12,428 nt of DNA from CAKTOF01 sp964523945 (GTDB lineage Bacteria; Bacillota; Clostridia; Oscillospirales; Oscillospiraceae): assembly GCA_964523945.1 (NCBI GenBank), contig CAZGBU010000062.1:1-12428 (forward strand), read 5' to 3'. The notes under the pieces were generated by a model. The model saw only the letters and a list, made by a program, of their open reading frames with translations. It did not search any database and had not been told where the DNA came from. Positions 7,899 to 12,428 of the stretch are shown here, in pieces; the first letter of the stretch is position 1; each line of letters starts with the position of its first letter. A program made the translations under genes and the position numbers.

Positions 7899-8108
7899 TT
7901 GGATACAACCGCATTGATTCTGGCCATTCTCGGCGCGATCAACTGGGGGCTGGTCGGCATTTTCAAATTCGATCTGGTCGCCTGGATTTTTGGCGGACAG
8001 ACTGCAGGCTTCAGCCGCGTCATCTATACGCTGATTGGTCTTGCCGGCCTGTGGTGCATCTCGCTGCTGTTCCGCAAAAGCTCCGCGTCCGACCGCTCGG
8101 ATGCCTGA
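7899..8108 (+). CDS. Small DUF378 (YuzA-like) membrane protein
   Basis: A 69-residue integral membrane protein of the DUF378 family, whose function is not known. The family core is clear: ALILAILGAINWGLVGIFKFDLVAWIFG (about 5-32), then SRVIYTLIGLAGLWCISLLF (39-58), giving two transmembrane helices joined by a short loop. A polar tail (SSASDRSDA) follows. The start is uncertain. The frame is open from TTG at 7854, but that site has no ribosome signal and lies upstream of the predicted transcript start. TTG at 7899 has GGGGG 8 nt upstream and gives the compact N-terminus usual in the family. I therefore use 7899; a GTC codon at 7890 aligns with where many relatives begin and is not a normal start. 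It stands alone, divergent from the lrp operon and convergent with the zinc-ribbon gene. Confidence 0.85.
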   Translation: MDTTALILAILGAINWGLVGIFKFDLVAWIFGGQTAGFSRVIYTLIGLAGLWCISLLFRKSSASDRSDA

Positions 8109-8118
8109 GGCAAAACAT

Positions 8119-8158
8119 AAAAGGTGGGAGAAAGCAAGCGCTTCCTCCCACCTTTTTT
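8119..8158 (+). terminator. Strong, probably bidirectional terminator between convergent genes
   Basis: AAAAGGTGGGAG (8119-8130) pairs with its exact complement (8145-8156) around a 14-nt loop, and T runs on to 8158. It ends the DUF378 transcript 11 nt after its stop. On the minus strand the stem carries TTTT followed by ATGTTTTG, so it may also stop the convergent gene that ends at 8167. Confidence 0.9.
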
Positions 8159-8166
8159 CTGAATAC

Positions 8167-9402
8167 TCACTCGATACAGCGGACGATGCAACTGTACGTC
8201 GTGCCGCCTACCGTCGCTGATACGCGCGCTGTGCCGCTTCCAACCGCGGTGACAACGCCGTCTTCTACTGTACACACGTCTGTGTCAGACGAGGTCCACG
8301 CAACCGTGCCGTCGTAATCGGTCAGAGAAATCTGGAACGTCTCATTTTCAAGATAGTGCAGCGTGACATCCTCGTGGCTGATCGTATACCGGCCGGTTTC
8401 AGCTGTGCCGTCTTCTGCACTGCCGGGCGAATTGATGAAGTTGCAGCGCACAATACAGGTATACGTCTCACCATTGAGCGTCGCCGTCACATCGACGGTG
8501 CCGGGTGCGACCGCCGTCACGAAGCCATTCTCATCGACCTCGACAATCGACGGATCCTCGCTTTCCCAGACAACCGCATCGCCGCTTGTGGTATTGCTCA
8601 GGCGCAGTGTGGTAGACTCGCCAGCTGTAAAGAACGTGATATCCGTCGCGCTCAGCGCATGCTCTACATCTGGATCAGACGGCGCATCTTCGAGTGCGCT
8701 GACCTGGATCAGACACTCCGCAGTCTGGCTGCCGCACACAGCTGTAATGGTGACATCCTCGCCCGCAGAGAGTACAGTAATCGTACCACGGTCATCGACA
8801 GAACAGACCGCAGGATTGCTGGACGTAAACGTAATTGGCTCATTGCAGTCGGCGGGTGTAACAACCGCGCTGAGCATATACTCCTCGCCGACTTCGGACG
8901 GTGTATAGACCGCAGAAGTAAACGTCAGGCTGGTACAGGCAACTGTCAACGGTGTTTCGTCCGTGTTGTCCTGCCCATCTTCTGTCGGCGTCTGATCCTC
9001 CTGATTCTCCTGCTCCTCATCTTTAGAGGCAGCCGGATTTTCCTGCTCGTCGATCGGCAGTGAAACAGAGCCGCTGTTATCAGCATTCGACGATGGATCA
9101 TTCGCGCCAATAACACCCGTATATGCCAGCAGGAACAGGACAAAAATCGCCAGCGCAAGCGCCAGAATCACACAGGTCAGTGCAATCAGCCAGCGCGGGA
9201 TAGCACTGCCGGACGCGGCGCGCGCACCGGTCCGGCGGCACGCCGGCGCCGTCTCTCTCGCATTTGAAGCTGTTGGAAATGGCTGCTGCGGCTCGGCCGG
9301 CTCTTCTTCCTCCGGCACAACCTCGCTGTGCCCGCACAGCGGACATTTTTCCTCAGATGCGGGGTATTCCATGCCGCAAAAACTGCATATTTTGGTTTCC
9401 AT
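8167..9402 (-). CDS. Zinc-ribbon, single-pass membrane protein with three Ig-like (BIG2) ectodomains
   Basis: I do not know a named gene for this 411-residue protein. The start is an N-terminal zinc ribbon (CSFC at 6-9, CPLC at 20-23, typical CxxC pairs), then an acidic/Pro linker, a basic stop before one hydrophobic helix (about 71-99), an acidic Gln/Asp/Glu-rich linker (about 110-150), and three Ig-like domains: about 151-235, 248-320 and 338-411. Each domain shows the BIG2 pattern with a W/FTSS(N/D)P-like strand and a 'G.ITVLSAGEDVTITAV' type ending. Domains 2 and 3 end in near-identical TYTCIVRC and TYSCIVRC. The zinc ribbon should be cytosolic and the Ig domains outside. ATG at 9402 has GGAGGA 6 nt upstream; the frame runs on to 9606 but that part only overlaps the divergent gene. 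A role in surface sensing or adhesion together with the divergent kinase-like gene is inference. Confidence 0.85.
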   Translation of the reverse strand: METKICSFCGMEYPASEEKCPLCGHSEVVPEEEEPAEPQQPFPTASNARETAPACRRTGARAASGSAIPRWLIALTCVILALALAIFVLFLLAYTGVIGANDPSSNADNSGSVSLPIDEQENPAASKDEEQENQEDQTPTEDGQDNTDETPLTVACTSLTFTSAVYTPSEVGEEYMLSAVVTPADCNEPITFTSSNPAVCSVDDRGTITVLSAGEDVTITAVCGSQTAECLIQVSALEDAPSDPDVEHALSATDITFFTAGESTTLRLSNTTSGDAVVWESEDPSIVEVDENGFVTAVAPGTVDVTATLNGETYTCIVRCNFINSPGSAEDGTAETGRYTISHEDVTLHYLENETFQISLTDYDGTVAWTSSDTDVCTVEDGVVTAVGSGTARVSATVGGTTYSCIVRCIE

Positions 9403-9599
9403 AAGATTCCTCCATCTGCTAAATCCGACTGCCCCGGCCGCGCACCGCGTATCCGGAGCCGGCGCCTTTGCCGCGCCATTCCGCCCGTATGCTTGTGATA
9501 TTGTACCACAAAATCTCGGCCGCGTACACCATATTGTATTGCTTTTTTTCGAAATATGCCTTAAAATGTGATTTGATTGTTGCAAGGAGGCGATTGCCG
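9403..9599. promoter_or_regulatory. Divergent control region between the zinc-ribbon and kinase-like genes
   Basis: This is 197 bp without a gene. For the plus gene, TTGCTT (9539-9544), a 17-nt spacer and TAAAAT (9562-9567) form a fair housekeeping promoter, followed by the ribosome site AAGGAGG (9584-9590). For the minus gene, TGGTACAAT (minus strand, 9508-9500) is an extended -10 without a good -35, some 90 nt before the ATG; its GGAGGA lies at 9408-9413. The stretch 9494-9570 is AT-rich between GC-rich flanks. Confidence 0.5.
9498..9539 (+). repeat. Pair of ATATTGTA direct repeats, 33 bp apart
   Basis: ATATTGTA occurs at 9498-9505 and again at 9531-9538, 33 bp start to start, about three helical turns. 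The first copy overlaps the candidate minus-strand -10 and lies within an imperfect inverted repeat TTGTG...CACAA (9494-9512). They may be two binding sites for one regulator or simply two -10-like elements; chance in AT-rich DNA is possible. Confidence 0.3.
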
Positions 9600-12320
9600 A
9601 TGCCACTTCCGTCCGCAGGGGCGCCGTTTTCCGAGAAGTACGAGATTCTCTCTGCGCTTGGGCACGGTTCTTCTGGAACCACCTACCGGGTGCTGGACGC
9701 TTCCAATCGGAAAATTATGGCGCTCAAGCACATTCCCATACCTGCGTCCGAAGCGCAGGTGCAAGCGCTGATCTTTTCCGGTGCCGCCGGCGATGAAGCA
9801 GAGGTGCAAAACTACTATGAGCGCTCGGCCGAGGATTTGCGCGAAGAGCTCCGGCTTGGCGCGGAGCTTGCCGGAACGCAGTGTTTTCTCCCGTTTTGTG
9901 ACTGTCAGTTCGACCGCCGTGAGGGTGCAGTCGGCTATGATATCTACCTGGTATCTGAACTGTGCCAGACGCTTGGCCACTATCTGGCCGAACACGAGGC
10001 AACCGTCCTCGACGTGCTCAATCTCGGCCTTGACATCTGCAGCTGCATCCAGGCTCTGCGCGAGCACGGCCTGATGCACCACAACGTCAAGCCTGAGAAC
10101 ATCTACCGCACCGCCAACGGCAAATTCCTGCTTGGTGATCTGGGCCTGACCCGGCTTGACGAACTGCCATATGCGTCCCTGCCAGACTCCCGCTTTGGCT
10201 GGTACTCCGCTCCGGAATACGCCGATCTGCTCGCACCGCTCAACCAAACCGCAGAGATCTACTCGCTTGGCATGATCCTTTACCGGATCTTCAACGGCAA
10301 TCATGCGCCGTTTGTCGACGAAGAGACCTCCATCCGCGCGGCTGATCAAATGCGCATTGAGGGCAAAGAGCTGCCCGCGCCGATGTATGCGGACTACGAG
10401 CTGTCCGGAATCATTCTCAAAGCCTGCGCGTTTCGCCCGGAGGATCGCTATCAAACGGCGGAAGAGTTCCGGCAGGAACTGACGATGTATATGAAGCGCA
10501 ATCCGGTGCCCAACGCGCCCGTTATGCCGCCGATTGTCACGGATCCGGATGAGCAGCTGCCAGCCGACCTGGAAGACAGCGACGACGAAGCGCTCATCAA
10601 CTTCACCAATGTCGACGATCTGGATGAGGCGTTCATCACACACTTCTCACCGGTGGCACATGAGGCTGCAGCGGAAGCCGCCGGAGAAATCCCGCCGGAA
10701 CCGGAGCCGCAGCTGACGGAATTCTCTGATGCGCCGGCAGAGCCGGTCAATGTGACGCACCGGAAATCCCGGGTGTGGATCGCGGTGCTTGCAGTGCTGC
10801 TCGTCCTGGCTGCCGCTGCTGTGGCCATCTGGTTTTATCTGCGCGGTCCCGCCGTTACAGTGCAGACCATGGGCACCACTGATGTCGGTGTGGACAATCT
10901 GACCGTCTATATTGACTGCGACGCCGGCAGTGCTGCACTTGAAGTTGTCTGCTCTGACGCATATGGGAACGTCATCTCACAGCCGTACAGCGGAACAAGC
11001 TATACGTTCACCGAGCTCTCCCCCGGCACGACCTACACCATTACGCTCCAGCCCAGCAGCACACCGGAATCCGGCTTCTCTTTTGCCAGCCTGCGGGGTG
11101 TACGCATCCAGGGCACCAGCTCGATCCAGGTTACGACCGGTTCGGTCACGCAGGTCGTCAGCTTCTCTGCCGGCAGCATCACCGGAACCAGCGCGGAGCT
11201 TTCGCTCGTAATCGACGGCCCGGAACCGGAACAATGGGTTCTTTCCTACTCCGCAGATAACGGTGACAGCGGCTCGTTTGAATTCACCAGCCACACACTG
11301 AGCCTGCAGGATCTGATCCCAAACACGACCTACACGTTCACCATTGAGCCGGCAGACGACTTCGCAGTCGAAGGCCAGCTCAGCTGCACATTCACCACGA
11401 CCGCCAGCGCCACACTCACCAGCTTTGAGGCCACAGAGGTCACGCCGGACGCAGTGACGCTGGTCTGGGAATACGAAGGCGCCACCGACATGTGGACTGT
11501 CACCTGCACCGGTACAGACGGCGCCGAGGTCGATGCACAACAGACGACGGACAACACGATCACCTTTACCGGCCTGACATTGGGTGAGACATATACGTTT
11601 GCGCTCGATTGCGCTGGGCTGCAGGCCAGTTCGCTTTCGACCTGTACGGTCACCACGCCGACCGGAACGGTTACCAGCATGTCGGCAGAAGCGGTCGATA
11701 CAACAAGCGTCTCTGTCTCCTGGGAATATGAGGGCGAAGCAATTGCCGGCGGCTGGATGGTCATCTATACGGTGGAGAGCAGCGAGCCGATCCGCTCAGC
11801 CGTCACAACAGAGGATGTGGCGCTGACGCTGGAGAACCTGATCCCTGGCGCAAGCTACACGATCGAATTGGCAACCGCCTCCGGCGTGATGCTTCCGGGC
11901 GATTCCTCTATATCGCTCACGATGCCGGAAGCGGAGACATTCGATGACCTCGGACTCGACAGCGCATTTGTCGGCCTGTTTCTCGAGCCGGACACGGCCA
12001 GCTGGACCTATCGCGATCTGTCCGAGAGCCGCTCGGAGTTTCTGCCGTCGGAGTCCATCGCCTTTGCCGTGCAGGCGCTCAACGGCGTACAGGCCAGCGA
12101 CAATACCGTTCAGGTGCTCTATGTCGTGCGCAATGCTGCGGGTGAGCCGGTCGACTACTACGCACACACCTATGATTGGAACAGCATGTGGTCCAACGAT
12201 CTGCACGTCGGCGCACTCGAGCGCACGCCGCAACAGACCGGCGATTATACATTTGAGATTTACATCGACGGTCAGCTGCTGCGCACCAGAGAATTCAGCA
12301 TTGTCGATTCCCTTTCATAA
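9600..12320 (+). CDS. Receptor-like Hanks-type (pseudo)kinase with one membrane helix and fibronectin-III-like ectodomains
   Basis: A 906-residue protein not known to me as a named gene. Residues about 14-300 are a Ser/Thr protein-kinase fold: GHGSSG loop (21-26), ATP lysine K43 in ALKHI, HHNVKPEN (160-167) where HRD is expected, GDLGL with D180, SAPEY (203-207), AEIYSLG (218-224) and R283 in PEDRYQ. The catalytic HRD aspartate is Asn (N162) and the alpha-F aspartate is Glu (E219), while K43, K164, N167 and D180 remain. ATP binding is likely; phosphotransfer is doubtful. An acidic juxtamembrane stretch (about 311-380) precedes one helix (392-413). Outside lie about four FN3-like domains (418-512, 515-600, 605-687, 690-776), each with a LxPGTTYTI-like signature (473, 572, 659, 747), and a C-terminal beta domain (780-906). 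Start: ATG at 9600 behind AGGAGG, 9 nt away; the upstream extension to 9468 is the promoter. It is divergent from the zinc-ribbon gene and closed by a terminator. Confidence 0.9.
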   Translation: MPLPSAGAPFSEKYEILSALGHGSSGTTYRVLDASNRKIMALKHIPIPASEAQVQALIFSGAAGDEAEVQNYYERSAEDLREELRLGAELAGTQCFLPFCDCQFDRREGAVGYDIYLVSELCQTLGHYLAEHEATVLDVLNLGLDICSCIQALREHGLMHHNVKPENIYRTANGKFLLGDLGLTRLDELPYASLPDSRFGWYSAPEYADLLAPLNQTAEIYSLGMILYRIFNGNHAPFVDEETSIRAADQMRIEGKELPAPMYADYELSGIILKACAFRPEDRYQTAEEFRQELTMYMKRNPVPNAPVMPPIVTDPDEQLPADLEDSDDEALINFTNVDDLDEAFITHFSPVAHEAAAEAAGEIPPEPEPQLTEFSDAPAEPVNVTHRKSRVWIAVLAVLLVLAAAAVAIWFYLRGPAVTVQTMGTTDVGVDNLTVYIDCDAGSAALEVVCSDAYGNVISQPYSGTSYTFTELSPGTTYTITLQPSSTPESGFSFASLRGVRIQGTSSIQVTTGSVTQVVSFSAGSITGTSAELSLVIDGPEPEQWVLSYSADNGDSGSFEFTSHTLSLQDLIPNTTYTFTIEPADDFAVEGQLSCTFTTTASATLTSFEATEVTPDAVTLVWEYEGATDMWTVTCTGTDGAEVDAQQTTDNTITFTGLTLGETYTFALDCAGLQASSLSTCTVTTPTGTVTSMSAEAVDTTSVSVSWEYEGEAIAGGWMVIYTVESSEPIRSAVTTEDVALTLENLIPGASYTIELATASGVMLPGDSSISLTMPEAETFDDLGLDSAFVGLFLEPDTASWTYRDLSESRSEFLPSESIAFAVQALNGVQASDNTVQVLYVVRNAAGEPVDYYAHTYDWNSMWSNDLHVGALERTPQQTGDYTFEIYIDGQLLRTREFSIVDSLS

Positions 12321-12326
12321 CAACAG

Positions 12327-12359
12327 CCGGGCGGCCGCTTCTGCGGCCGCCCGGTTTTT
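12327..12359 (+). terminator. Intrinsic terminator of the kinase-like gene
   Basis: A 12-bp GC-only stem (CCGGGCGGCCGC at 12327-12338, complement at 12343-12354) with a TTCT loop is followed by TTTTT (12355-12359). It starts 6 nt after the stop codon. This is a textbook intrinsic terminator for the plus-strand gene. Confidence 0.92.
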
Positions 12360-12389
12360 AAATTCCCCGGACCATGGTCCGGGGAATTT
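12360..12389. terminator. Second hairpin, a perfect 30-bp palindrome
   Basis: Directly after the first terminator comes a fully self-complementary 30-bp sequence centred on CCATGG, with a CCCCGGACC arm flanked by AAATT/AATTT. On the plus strand it ends in AATTTTA, so it can act as a backup terminator. On the minus strand only TTT follows the stem. It lies between convergent coding ends and may serve both. Confidence 0.6.
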
Positions 12390-12391
12390 TA

Positions 12392-12428
12392 TCAGCTGTC
12401 TGCGCCGACGAGCCGGTTCAGCCAGGAG
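12392..12428 (-). CDS. Possible C-terminal end of a minus-strand gene cut by the window edge
   Basis: From the right edge the minus strand reads SWLNRLVGADS and then TGA (12394-12392), directly before the 30-bp hairpin. The position, a stop just before a terminator-like palindrome, is what a convergent gene end would look like. Twelve codons are too few to name a family or to rule out chance. Confidence 0.35.
   Translation of the reverse strand, partial: SWLNRLVGADS

Noticed and set aside
9468..9599. 44-residue N-terminal extension of the kinase-like protein
   Set aside because: It would translate the promoter and ribosome site; the ATG at 9600 has AGGAGG and directly precedes the kinase fold.
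9403..9606. Extension of the zinc-ribbon protein upstream to 9606
   Set aside because: The extra residues lie over the divergent promoters and the other gene's start; ATG at 9402 has a perfect GGAGGA and gives a normal zinc-ribbon N-terminus.
9561..10643. Minus-strand open frame opposite the kinase domain
   Set aside because: It mirrors the codons of the kinase frame, whose motifs are unmistakable, and would cross the promoter of that gene.
1..12428. tRNA, rRNA, CRISPR, transposon or prophage content
   Set aside because: No cloverleaf-like arms, repeat-spacer pattern, transposase motif or terminal inverted repeats were seen; almost all of the window is explained by the listed genes.

Overview
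The window looks like a piece of a GC-rich, endospore-forming Clostridia chromosome, most likely of the Oscillospiraceae/Butyricicoccaceae type. The evidence is spoIIR (a forespore signalling gene found only in spore formers), AddAB-type recombination, non-mevalonate isoprenoid synthesis (ispE), frequent GTG/TTG starts with strong GGAGG ribosome sites, and the codon style. This placement is inference; no rRNA or other marker gene is present. Nothing looks like a phage, insertion sequence, plasmid or CRISPR region.

Left part, all on the minus strand and read from right to left. A promoter at about 7775-7803 starts a tightly packed operon: an Lrp/AsnC-family regulator (7249-7740), a fold-type I PLP aminotransferase (6086-7252), an ApgM/'proposed homoserine kinase' family phosphomutase (4834-6066, TTG start) and ispE (3992-4837, GTG start). 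Two junctions are 4-nt stop/start overlaps and one gap is 19 nt. The operon ends at a 13-bp-stem hairpin (3946-3979) with a U-tract. spoIIR (3327-3938) begins directly after that U-tract, and a possible forespore (sigma-F/G type) promoter lies inside the same hairpin. addB (1-3264) follows and runs off the left edge.

Middle, plus strand. A small two-helix DUF378 (YuzA-like) membrane protein (7899-8108) sits behind a good match to a sigma-F/sigma-G promoter. A strong terminator (8119-8158) separates it from the convergent gene to its right.

Right part. Two divergent genes share a 197-bp control region. One (8167-9402, minus) encodes a cytosolic double-CxxC zinc ribbon, one membrane helix and three Ig-like (BIG2) ectodomains. 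The other (9600-12320, plus) encodes a Hanks-type protein-kinase domain, one membrane helix, about four fibronectin-III-like domains and a C-terminal beta domain. The kinase domain has Asn in place of the catalytic HRD aspartate and Glu in place of the alpha-F Asp, so it may be a pseudokinase or a divergent kinase. The pair is the most unusual content of the window: a candidate surface-sensing module. Tandem hairpins (12327-12389) close it, and the tail of a minus-strand gene may enter at the right edge.
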